From Pullichristensenella sp002068815 (GTDB lineage: Bacteria; Bacillota; Clostridia; Christensenellales; Aristaeellaceae), in contig JAXGXF010000003.1 of the NCBI GenBank assembly GCA_040772885.1, positions 62,001-126,000 on the forward strand: a DNA stretch of 64,000 nt, given 5' to 3'. Position numbers and translations under genes: made by a program. Below, piece after piece: positions 24,480-31,506 of this stretch (its first letter is position 1; each line of letters opens with the position of its first letter). Below the pieces are notes generated by a model that saw only the letters and a program-made list of their open reading frames with translations, was not told the DNA's origin and made no database searches.

Positions 24480-25715
24480 ATGGTTGCGGAAATTCTCTCC
24501 GTGGGCACGGAACTTCTGATGGGGCAGATCGCAAACACGGACGCGCAGTACCTCTCGCGCCGTCTCTCGGAGCTCGGCGTGACGCTCTACCGCCACACGA
24601 CCGTCGGCGACAACCCGGCGCGCGTGAAGGCCGCGATCGCCGAGGGGCTCTCTCGCGCGGACATCGTGATCACGACCGGCGGGCTCGGGCCGACCGAGGA
24701 CGACCTGACGAAGGAGATGGTCGGCGAGTTCTTCGGGCTTCCGATGGATCTGCACGCGCAGAGCCTCGCGGCGATCGAGGAGCGCATGCGGCGCATCGGC
24801 CGCGAGATGACCGAAAACAACCGGAAGCAGGCGTACTTCCCGCGGGGCGCGATCATCATGCCGAATTTGCAGGGCACCGCGCCGGGCTGCATCGTGGAAT
24901 CGGGCAAAAAGGCGGTCGCGGTGCTGCCGGGGCCGCCCCGGGAGCTGATCGACATGTTCGAGCGGCAGCTCGCGCCGTACCTCCGGGAGCGGTCGGGCGC
25001 GCACATAGAGTCCCGGTTTTTGCGGATCTTCGGCGTCGGCGAATCGATGGTCGAGACGAAGCTGATCGACCTGTTCCACAGCGAGAACCCGACGCTCGCG
25101 CTGTACTGCGGCCCGGGCGAGGTGACGGCCCGCATCAGCGCCCGGGTCGAGCTCTCTGCGGACGCGGCCGGCATGATCGCGCCGCTCGAGGCCGAAATCC
25201 GCCGCCGGCTCGGGAGCGCCGTCTACGCCGAGGGCATGGACGCGAGCCTCGCGAAGGCGGTGCTTTCGCTGCTGGCCGCGCGCAACGAGACCGTCGCGTT
25301 CGCCGAGAGCTGCACGGGCGGGAAACTCTGCGCCTGCGTGATCGACTGCCCCGGCGCGAGCGCGGCGGTCCTCGAGGGCTCCGTCGCCTACGCGAACGCC
25401 GCGAAGCGGCGCATGCTCGGCGTTCGGGCGGAGACGCTCGAGAAATTCGGCGCGGTCAGCGAGGAGTGCGCGAGGGAGATGGCCGAGGGCGCGCGCAGCG
25501 CGAGCGGCGCGACGTGGGCGCTCTCGACGACCGGCGTCGCGGGGCCCTCCGGCGGCACCCCCGAGAAGCCGGTGGGGCTGGTCTTTATAGGCGTCGCCGG
25601 GCCGAACAGCGCGCGCGCGGAACGGTTCCAGTTCCGCGGCGACCGCGACTGGGTCCGGACGCTCGCGTGCCAGAACGCGCTGAATCTGCTTCGACTCGAG
25701 CTCGAAAAACCCTGA
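24480..25715 (+). CDS. cinA: CinA family protein (competence/damage-inducible; NMN deamidase-type)
   Basis: This 411-residue protein has the two classic domains. The N-terminal MoaB-like (COG1058) part is MVAEILSVGTELLMGQIANTDAQYLSRRLSELG, with VITTGGLGPTEDDLTKE and VLPGPPRELIDMF. The C-terminal CinA domain has ETVAFAESCTGGKLCACVIDCPGAS, VLEGSVAYANAAKRRMLGV and TTGVAGPSGGTPEKPVGLVFIG, with the conserved Ser/Thr-Gly-Gly of NMN deamidases. It probably recycles NMN in pyridine nucleotide salvage or cleans damaged nucleotides. In many Firmicutes cinA sits beside recA; here it does not. GGAGG precedes ATG 24480 by 7 nt. Confidence 0.9.
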   Translation: MVAEILSVGTELLMGQIANTDAQYLSRRLSELGVTLYRHTTVGDNPARVKAAIAEGLSRADIVITTGGLGPTEDDLTKEMVGEFFGLPMDLHAQSLAAIEERMRRIGREMTENNRKQAYFPRGAIIMPNLQGTAPGCIVESGKKAVAVLPGPPRELIDMFERQLAPYLRERSGAHIESRFLRIFGVGESMVETKLIDLFHSENPTLALYCGPGEVTARISARVELSADAAGMIAPLEAEIRRRLGSAVYAEGMDASLAKAVLSLLAARNETVAFAESCTGGKLCACVIDCPGASAAVLEGSVAYANAAKRRMLGVRAETLEKFGAVSEECAREMAEGARSASGATWALSTTGVAGPSGGTPEKPVGLVFIGVAGPNSARAERFQFRGDRDWVRTLACQNALNLLRLELEKP

Positions 25716-25874
25716 CGGCGGCCTTCCAGATTCTCCCGCGGGCCGCGCGGGTTTTGCGCGGTTTCCGAGGCTCAAAAAATTATGCCGACACAAAATTTTG
25801 GAATAAACCGCCTTTCGCGGGGCATGATAATCCCATCACGCCGGGCAAACCCGGCGGAAAAGGAGTGGGAAAAC

Positions 25875-26084
25875 ATGCTGGATCGTACATCGTTGGTCAT
25901 CACCATCCTCGGAGCCATCAACTGGCTGCTGGTGGGGCTTTTCCAGTTTGACCTCGTCGCCTACATCTGTGGAGGGCAGGCCGCGGTCGTCAGCCGCGTC
26001 GTCTACACGATCGTGGGCATCGCGGGCCTGTGGTGCATTTCGCTTCTGTTCCGGGAGCGCGGCGCCGTCCGGGAAGGGGACTGA
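25875..26084 (+). CDS. DUF378 small membrane protein
   Basis: A 69-residue protein with two membrane helices. It begins with the DUF378 (YuzA) signature of an N-terminal L-D-x-x-S-L...GAINWLLVGLF and has a second helix ending in GLWCISLLF. The family's function is unknown. The start ATG 25875 has AAGGAG 9 nt upstream; longer in-frame starts do not. Strong stem-loops follow immediately. Confidence 0.8.
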   Translation: MLDRTSLVITILGAINWLLVGLFQFDLVAYICGGQAAVVSRVVYTIVGIAGLWCISLLFRERGAVREGD

Positions 26085-26089
26085 TCGAG

Positions 26090-26311
26090 GCATCGAAAAA
26101 CTCCGTTTTTCGATGCGCCAGGGGCCGGTCGCCTGAAATTCTCACAAATTTCCGTGCGGCGACCGGAGCGGGTAAGCATTTCCCTCCACAAGCGCAAGCA
26201 CTTGCTCCCGGGAAATGCGCGAAACCGACGCACATGTCGTCGGTTTCGATTTTACAGGAGGTTCTGCAATCCTTGGTCGACAATCGAGGCCGCGCAAAAA
26301 AGGCGCGGCCT
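26090..26311. repeat. Tract of five consecutive strong stem-loops
   Basis: In about 220 nt between the DUF378 gene and the SH3b gene there are five separate perfect or near-perfect stems: 26090-26116 (11 bp), 26125-26166 (9 bp plus an inner 6 bp), 26176-26218 (9 bp), 26220-26248 (11 bp, followed by ATTTTA) and 26287-26311 (9 bp, followed by TGAAATTTTT). The sequences differ, so this is not a simple repeat. The first, fourth and fifth could terminate transcription; the function of the set is unknown. No convincing gene lies in this 306-nt gap. Confidence 0.7.
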
Positions 26312-26341
26312 TGAAATTTTTGTGCGTTTGTCGTACATTCG

Positions 26342-26370
26342 TTTACAAGCCCCCTCGGGTATGCTAGAAT
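26342..26370 (+). promoter_or_regulatory. Promoter of the SH3b protein gene
   Basis: TTTACA (26342-26347) and TAGAAT (26365-26370), 17 bp apart. Confidence 0.7.
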
Positions 26371-26390
26371 TGCCATAGGGGGTGTTGTGT

Positions 26391-26879
26391 ATGGGAAAGC
26401 TGCGTTGGAAGGCGCTCGTCGGCGTCGCGCTCGCGCTCGTTTTTCTGACGGCCCCGCTCTCGGCCCTCGCGGCTGCGAAAACCGTCAACATCCTGAAGGT
26501 CTCGGCCGACGGCGCGAGGCTGCGCGACGCGGCGAGCGGGGGCGAGGTGCTGACGACGCTTCCGAAGGGCGCGAAGGTGTTCTACCTCGGGCGCAGCGGC
26601 GGCATGGCCTACGTCTGCACCGAGCGCGGCGTCAAGGGCTATGTGTACGCGGGCTATCTGGAGGCCTACGGGGCCGTCCGGCTCGCGAACATCTACTACG
26701 TCAAGAGCACGTCGCTCGCCGTCTATCAGTCCGCGAGCGCGAGCTCGAAGCGGCTCGGCTCGATCCCGAAGAACGGATACATACTGCTCTACAAGGCCGA
26801 CGGCAACTGGGGCTACATCAAGACGCTCTCCGGAAGGGCGGGGTATGTGCTCCTGAGCGGGCTCAAGAAAGCCGCATAG
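26391..26879 (+). CDS. Secreted protein with two SH3b-like domains
   Basis: A 162-residue exported protein: a signal peptide (about 1-26, ending SALAA), then two bacterial SH3-like repeats. The first (about 33-88) reads KVSADGARLRDAASGG... and GVKGYVYAGYLE; the second (about 92-158) has LAVYQSASASSKRLGSIPKNGYI, WGYIKTL and GYVLLSGL. Such domains bind peptidoglycan or act as sensors; no hydrolase domain is attached. It is monocistronic, with its own promoter and a strong terminator. ATG 26391 lies just after AGGGGGTG; an upstream TTG at 26382 is less likely. Confidence 0.8.
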   Translation: MGKLRWKALVGVALALVFLTAPLSALAAAKTVNILKVSADGARLRDAASGGEVLTTLPKGAKVFYLGRSGGMAYVCTERGVKGYVYAGYLEAYGAVRLANIYYVKSTSLAVYQSASASSKRLGSIPKNGYILLYKADGNWGYIKTLSGRAGYVLLSGLKKAA

Positions 26880-26890
26880 ACCCGGAAAAA

Positions 26891-26916
26891 CCGCCGGCGT
26901 TGCGCCGGCGGTTTTT
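26891..26916. terminator. Bidirectional terminator
   Basis: CCGCCGGCG (26891-26899) pairs with CGCCGGCGG (26903-26911), flanked by AAAAA and TTTTT, serving both the SH3b gene and the convergent asnA operon. Confidence 0.85.
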
Positions 26917-26917
26917 G

Positions 26918-27925
26918 TTACAGCAACTCGATTCCGTTCTCCTTTAGACTTTCGGGAACCCCCTCCGGCCAGACCGAGCACTGGACCTCGCCGATGTGCG
27001 CCTTCCGCAACAGCAGCATGCACAGCCGGCTCTGGCCGATGCCGCCGCCGATCGTCAGCGGCAGCCGGTCCTCCATGACGGCGCGGTGGAACGGCAGGTC
27101 CATGCGGTCGCGCGCGCCGGCGAAGTTCAGCTGCTTGAACATGCTCGCGGCGTCGACGCGCACGCCCATCGAGCTTATCTCGAGCGCGCAGTCGAGCTCC
27201 GGGTGGTAGTAGATCAAATCGCCGTTGATCGCCCAGTCGTCGTAGTCCGGAGCGCGCACGCCGTGCGGCCTGCCGTCCATGAGCGGCCAGCCGATGCGCT
27301 CGACGAACACCGCGCGGTGCTTCTTCACAAACGCCTGCTCGCGCTCCTCGGGCGTCAGGACCGGGTACGTCCCCTGCAATTCCTCGCTCGTCACGAACGT
27401 GAGCTCCGCCGGGAGCCTGGGCTGCAGTTCCGGATAGCGGCTGTGCAGCACGGTTTCCGCCTCGAGCACGGCGGCGTGTATGCGCTGGGCGGTGCGCTCG
27501 AGCGTGTCGATCGTGCGGTCGTCGCGTGTCAGAATCTTCTCCCAGTCCCACTGGTCGACGTAGATCGAGTGCAAGTTGTCGGTCTCCTCGTCGCGGCGGA
27601 TCGCGTTCATGTCGGTGTACAGCCCGTAGCCGACCGGATAGCGGTACTTGCCCAGCGCGAACCGCTTCCACTTCGCCAGCGACTGCACGACCTGCACCTC
27701 GTCGCCGGGCGCATCGAGCCGGTCGAACGACACCTTGCGCTCGACGCCGCAGAGGTCGTCGTTCAGGCCCGTGTCCCTGCGCACGAACAGCGGCGCGGAC
27801 ACGCGCGTGAGGTTCAGCGCCGCGCTCAGTTGCTGCTGAAAGCAGTCCTTGAGAATCTTGATGGCCTGCTGCGTCGCTCGCAGGTCGAGCACGCTTTTGT
27901 ACCCCTTCGGACAGATGTGCTTCAT
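26918..27925 (-). CDS. asnA: Aspartate-ammonia ligase (AsnA)
   Basis: This 335-residue class II synthetase-like enzyme makes asparagine from aspartate, ammonia and ATP. Recognised blocks are ALNLTRVSAPLFV, GLNDDLCGVERKVSFD, QSLAKWKRFAL, GLYTDMNAIRRDEE.DNLHSIYVDQWDWEKI and the C-terminal TIGGGIGQSRLCMLLLRKAHIGEVQCSVWP. The length matches E. coli AsnA. ATG 27925 overlaps the stop of the preceding FeoB-associated gene (ATGA), placing it in the ferrous iron operon, an unexpected partner. GGGGGAT lies just upstream. Confidence 0.95.
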   Translation of the reverse strand: MKHICPKGYKSVLDLRATQQAIKILKDCFQQQLSAALNLTRVSAPLFVRRDTGLNDDLCGVERKVSFDRLDAPGDEVQVVQSLAKWKRFALGKYRYPVGYGLYTDMNAIRRDEETDNLHSIYVDQWDWEKILTRDDRTIDTLERTAQRIHAAVLEAETVLHSRYPELQPRLPAELTFVTSEELQGTYPVLTPEEREQAFVKKHRAVFVERIGWPLMDGRPHGVRAPDYDDWAINGDLIYYHPELDCALEISSMGVRVDAASMFKQLNFAGARDRMDLPFHRAVMEDRLPLTIGGGIGQSRLCMLLLRKAHIGEVQCSVWPEGVPESLKENGIELL

Positions 27926-28083
27926 TTGCAATCCCCCTTCGTCTTTCCGCACGTGTTGGCATATGGGCAGCTGTCGCACGCGCTCTGCCCCTTCGTTCGG
28001 ATGAACCGGACGACGCCCTTCACCGCGATCCACGCGGCGGCCAGGAGCACAAGTCCCGCGAGCGCATAGGCAATCCAGGTCAT
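27922..28083 (-). CDS. FeoB-associated Cys-rich membrane protein
   Basis: This 53-residue gene has one N-terminal helix (about 3-28) and a tail with four cysteines (SACDSCPYANTCGKTKGDCK), the layout of FeoB-associated Cys-rich proteins. These are thought to assist FeoB-mediated Fe(II) uptake, in the way FeoC does elsewhere. It starts at 28083, 4 nt after the feoB stop, and its own stop overlaps the asnA start. Confidence 0.85.
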   Translation of the reverse strand: MTWIAYALAGLVLLAAAWIAVKGVVRFIRTKGQSACDSCPYANTCGKTKGDCK

Positions 28084-28087
28084 TTTC

Positions 28088-30241
28088 TCACCCCGCAAAC
28101 AGCCGGCCGACTTGGTAGACGATCAGCGCGACGATGTACGCCGTCCCGGTCTGCAGCCCGATCGACAGGAGCGTCAGCCTCCACGAGCCGATCTCGCGGC
28201 GGATCGCGGCGATCGCGGACACGCAGGGCACGTACAAGAGCGTGAACACGAGGAACGCGTACGCCGAGAGCGGCGTGAATTTCGTCGCGAGCACGGCGCC
28301 GAGCCTCTGCGTCGTCTCCGCCGAATAGAGCACCTGCATCGTCGAGACGACCGCCTCCTTCGCGATCGTCCCGGAGAGCAGCGCGACGCTCTTCTCCCAC
28401 TCGCCGAAGCCGAGCGGCCTGAAGATCGGGGCGATCGCGGCGCCGATCCTGCCGAAGATCGACTGCGCGGAGTCCGCGACCATCTTAAAGTCCGGCGAGA
28501 ACGACTGCAAAAACCACACGACGACGCTCATCGCGAAGATGATCGTGCCGGCGCGGGTCAGGAAGTCCTTCGCGCGGTCCCAGAGACGCCGCGAGACGTT
28601 TTTGACGGTCGGCATCCGGTAGTTCGGGAGCTCCATCACAAACGGCGTGTCGCCGCGGCGAAACGCGGTCTTGCGAAGCAACAGTCCGACGGCGATCATC
28701 ATCATCATGCCGAGCACGTAGAGGCTCAATACGCACAGACCGCGATTTCCCGGGAAAAACGCGGCCGTGAACAGCGCGTACACCGGCAGCTTCGCGCCGC
28801 AGCTCATGAACGGCGTCAAGAGGATCGTCATCTTCCGGTCGCGCTCGTTCTCGACGCCGCGCGCGGCGATGACCGCCGTCGTCGTGCAGCCAAAGCCCAT
28901 CAGCATCGGTATGAACGAGCGCCCGGAGAGCCCGAGCTTTCGGAGCAGCCGGTCGGTGATGAACGCCGCGCGGCTCATGTAGCCGCTGTCCTCGAGCACC
29001 GACATGAACAGGAAGATGATCAATATCTGCGGCAGGAACACGAGCACGCCGCCGACGCCCGCCATCACGCCGTCGACGATCAGCGAGCGTATCCACGCGG
29101 GCGAGCCGACCGCCCGGAGCGCCGCGCCCGCGCCGTCGCTCAAAAGCGCCATCATCTCCTCGGTCAGCCCCGAGAGCGTCGAGCCGACGGAGCCGAACGT
29201 CAGGAAGAACATGAGCGCCATGAGGAGCAGGAAAATCGGGAACGCGAGCACTTTGTGCGTGAGCACCCTGTCGATCCTGTCCGACAGCGAGACCTCGCGC
29301 TCCTCCCTGCGCGGAAAGCCCGCCTCCCTAAGCGTCCGCTCGATCGCCTCGTAGCGCGCGTCGACGACGAGCGTCAGTTGGTCGATGCCGGGGTGGATCG
29401 TCCGCCCGTGCGCGACGTAGGCATCGATGGCCTTTCGAATCCGCCTTTTCTGCGCCGGGGAGAGCTGCGCGGCGCCGGCGATCTCCTCGTCGCCCTCGAG
29501 GATCTTCAGCGCGACCCACGTCGTCGGCGGCGCGAAGTCGCGGTCGCCCTCGTCGTGGTAGCCGCCGATGTGCCGGTGCTCGGCGAACGGCGTGTGGTCG
29601 TCGTCGCGCTCCTCCTCGTCGCGGTGGGCGCGGTGCTCGTCCAGGTCGAACGCGCTGTGGCTCGAGAGGCCGCCGAGCGCCGCAACGATCTCGTTGATCG
29701 CCGCGCGCGTCGCCTCGTCGTAGCGCCGGGCGGGGTAGGAGACGACCGGGCTGTGCGCCTGCTGGTAGACCGCGGCGAACAGGCCGTCGAAGCCCTGCTT
29801 CTTCTTCGCCGAGATCGGCACGACCGGGACGCCGAGCAGCGCCGAGAGCCTCCTGCAGTCGACCTTCACGCCCTGCCGTTCGAGCTCGTCGATCAGGTTC
29901 AGCGCGACGACGACCGGGCGCTCGAGCTCCATCAGCTGCAGCGTCAGGTAGAGGTTTCGCTCGATGTTCGTCGCGTCGACGATGTTGATGACGACGTCCG
30001 GCGCGTGCTGCGCGATGAAGTGGCGGGTGATGTTCTCCTCCAAGGAGTACGGGGACAGTGAGTAGACGCCGGGCAGGTCGACGAGCGTCGCCTCCTCGCC
30101 CTCGATCTGAAAGCGCGCCTCCTTGCGCTCGACCGTCACGCCCGGCCAGTTGCCGACGTATTGGTTCGAGCCGGTCAGCGCGTTGAAGAGCGTGGTCTTG
30201 CCGCTGTTCGGATTGCCCGCGAGCGCGATCGTGATGCTCAC
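28088..30241 (-). CDS. feoB: Ferrous iron transporter FeoB
   Basis: This 717-residue GTPase-coupled iron permease has G1 GNPNSGKTT, G2 and G3 (VDLPGVYSLSPYSLEE), G4 NLID and G5 SAKKKQG. The membrane domain carries GFGCTTTAVIAARG and LTPFMSCGAKLPVYALF, two conserved Cys-bearing Gate motifs. Between the G domain and the membrane part (residues about 195-236) is an unusual insertion with seven His and many Asp/Glu, which could bind metal. The start is GTG 30241, overlapping the feoA stop by GTGA, so the two are translationally coupled. Confidence 0.95.
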   Translation of the reverse strand: MSITIALAGNPNSGKTTLFNALTGSNQYVGNWPGVTVERKEARFQIEGEEATLVDLPGVYSLSPYSLEENITRHFIAQHAPDVVINIVDATNIERNLYLTLQLMELERPVVVALNLIDELERQGVKVDCRRLSALLGVPVVPISAKKKQGFDGLFAAVYQQAHSPVVSYPARRYDEATRAAINEIVAALGGLSSHSAFDLDEHRAHRDEEERDDDHTPFAEHRHIGGYHDEGDRDFAPPTTWVALKILEGDEEIAGAAQLSPAQKRRIRKAIDAYVAHGRTIHPGIDQLTLVVDARYEAIERTLREAGFPRREEREVSLSDRIDRVLTHKVLAFPIFLLLMALMFFLTFGSVGSTLSGLTEEMMALLSDGAGAALRAVGSPAWIRSLIVDGVMAGVGGVLVFLPQILIIFLFMSVLEDSGYMSRAAFITDRLLRKLGLSGRSFIPMLMGFGCTTTAVIAARGVENERDRKMTILLTPFMSCGAKLPVYALFTAAFFPGNRGLCVLSLYVLGMMMMIAVGLLLRKTAFRRGDTPFVMELPNYRMPTVKNVSRRLWDRAKDFLTRAGTIIFAMSVVVWFLQSFSPDFKMVADSAQSIFGRIGAAIAPIFRPLGFGEWEKSVALLSGTIAKEAVVSTMQVLYSAETTQRLGAVLATKFTPLSAYAFLVFTLLYVPCVSAIAAIRREIGSWRLTLLSIGLQTGTAYIVALIVYQVGRLFAG

Positions 30242-30474
30242 GCGCCGTCCCTCCTCACAAAGATCCTGCGCGCGTCCTCGGCGCGGAGCGTCAGCGTGTA
30301 GCCGCGCAGCATGATCTCGATCGGGTCGCCGAGCGGCGCGCGCTTCATCGCCTGCACGCGCGTGCCGGGCGTGATGCCCATCTCGATCAGCCGCCGCTTC
30401 GTCGGGCCCGCGAGCTCGAGGCGCGTGACGGCGCCGCGCTCCCCGTCCCTGAGCTCCGAAAGCGTCGTTTCCAT
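30238..30474 (-). CDS. feoA: FeoA (SH3-like partner of FeoB)
   Basis: This 78-residue cytosolic SH3-like protein begins METTLSELRDGERGAVTRLE, with KRRLIEMGITPGTRVQAMKRAPLGDPIEIMLRGYTLTLR; the 'R[LR]..MG+.PG..[IV]' and 'G.P[IL].I...G..L.LR' blocks define the family. ATG 30474 has GGAGGG 5 nt upstream. It is first in the feoA-feoB-Cys-rich-asnA operon; no Fur or DtxR box was recognised. Confidence 0.92.
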   Translation of the reverse strand: METTLSELRDGERGAVTRLELAGPTKRRLIEMGITPGTRVQAMKRAPLGDPIEIMLRGYTLTLRAEDARRIFVRRDGA

Positions 30475-30509
30475 GCCGTCCCTCCGCTCGCCGAACAAAC
30501 TCCCGTGTC

Positions 30510-30538
30510 ATTCTACCATCTCGCGGAGGGCCCGGCAA
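30510..30538 (-). promoter_or_regulatory. Promoter of the feo operon
   Basis: TTGCCG (30538-30533) and TAGAAT (30515-30510), 17 bp apart on the minus strand. Confidence 0.7.
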
Positions 30539-30569
30539 GCGCGCGGGCCTGTAAAATGTTCGCGAGGGT

Positions 30570-30598
30570 TTGCGGGCGCGTTTCCGGTGCGCTATAAT
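30570..30598 (+). promoter_or_regulatory. Promoter abutting the phosphofructokinase start codon
   Basis: TTGCGG (30570-30575) and TATAAT (30593-30598), 17 bp apart. The ATG begins only 7 nt after the -10 box, where transcription itself would start, and no Shine-Dalgarno sequence is present. Confidence 0.65.
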
Positions 30599-30604
30599 GA
30601 AGCC

Positions 30605-31495
30605 ATGGACATTGTGACGCTGACGCTGAACCCGTGCCTCGACCGGACGCTCTGGGTCGGGGAATTCGGGGGCCCCGCCCGGCGCGAGGAGTGGCAGACC
30701 GGCGGCAAGGGCGTGAACGTCGCGCGCGTGCTCGCGGCGCTCGGCGTCCGCTCGCTCGCGGTGTGCCCGCTCGGGGGCGCGGCGGGGGATAAATTCCTGT
30801 CGCTCGCCCGGGGCGAGGGCGTCGAGGTGCTTCCGGTGCCGGTCAAACCCGAGACGCGCGTGATCGACACGCGGGTCCGGGAGCGGGATTTTGAGCAGAG
30901 GGTCGACTATCGGGCGGGCTCGGAGCTGTCGGACGCGGAATTGGACGAGCTGGAGGGCCGGCTGTTTTCGGTTCTCCCGGGCGCGAGGGCGCTCGTCGTC
31001 GCGGGCTCGGCGAGCTGCGGCCGGGCGGCGGGGCGCGTGCCGGGCATACTGCGCCGCGCGCGGGAGATGGGCGTCCAAACCGCGCTCGACTCGAACGGCC
31101 CGGCGCTGCTTGAGGGCGTCCGGGGGCTCCCGGACCTTCTGAAGCCGAACGAGGGGGAGCTTGTCTCGCTCGTCGGATCGCCCGAGCCGGACGCCGCGGA
31201 AGAACTGATAAAATCCGGCGTCGGCGCGGTGCTCTTGTCCATGGGCGCGCGCGGCTGCTGCCTGATCCGGGAGGGCGTCCAGAAATACTGTCCGGCGCCG
31301 AGGATCGAGGCCGTGAACCCGGTCGGCTCCGGCGACAGCTTTCTCGCGGGATTTCTATACGCCGCTTTCAAAGGATATTCCGACGAACGGTCGATGATGA
31401 TCGCGTGCGCGGCGGGCGCGGCGAACGCCGGGGCGTTCCCGGCGGCGCGCGTTTCGCGATCGGACATCGAGATGGTACTCGGCCAATCCATATAG
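30605..31495 (+). CDS. 1-phosphofructokinase family sugar kinase (PfkB)
   Basis: This 296-residue ribokinase-superfamily kinase starts MDIVTLTLNPCLDRTLWV, the FruK/LacC pattern. It has GGKGVNVARVLAALG (sugar site), LKPNEGELVSL and the catalytic VNPVGSGDSFLAGFLYA (Asp base). It likely phosphorylates fructose-1-phosphate or tagatose-6-phosphate in glycolytic sugar entry; the family alone does not decide which. No PTS genes are adjacent. The promoter's -10 box ends 6 nt before ATG, so the message appears leaderless. It is followed 11 nt later by mnmG. Confidence 0.87.
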   Translation: MDIVTLTLNPCLDRTLWVGEFGGPARREEWQTGGKGVNVARVLAALGVRSLAVCPLGGAAGDKFLSLARGEGVEVLPVPVKPETRVIDTRVRERDFEQRVDYRAGSELSDAELDELEGRLFSVLPGARALVVAGSASCGRAAGRVPGILRRAREMGVQTALDSNGPALLEGVRGLPDLLKPNEGELVSLVGSPEPDAAEELIKSGVGAVLLSMGARGCCLIREGVQKYCPAPRIEAVNPVGSGDSFLAGFLYAAFKGYSDERSMMIACAAGAANAGAFPAARVSRSDIEMVLGQSI

Positions 31496-31506
31496 GGGGA
31501 CGGAGC

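Noticed and set aside
26030..26314. 94-codon frame across the five-hairpin tract
   Set aside because: It starts inside the DUF378 gene without a ribosome site and simply passes through the inverted repeats.
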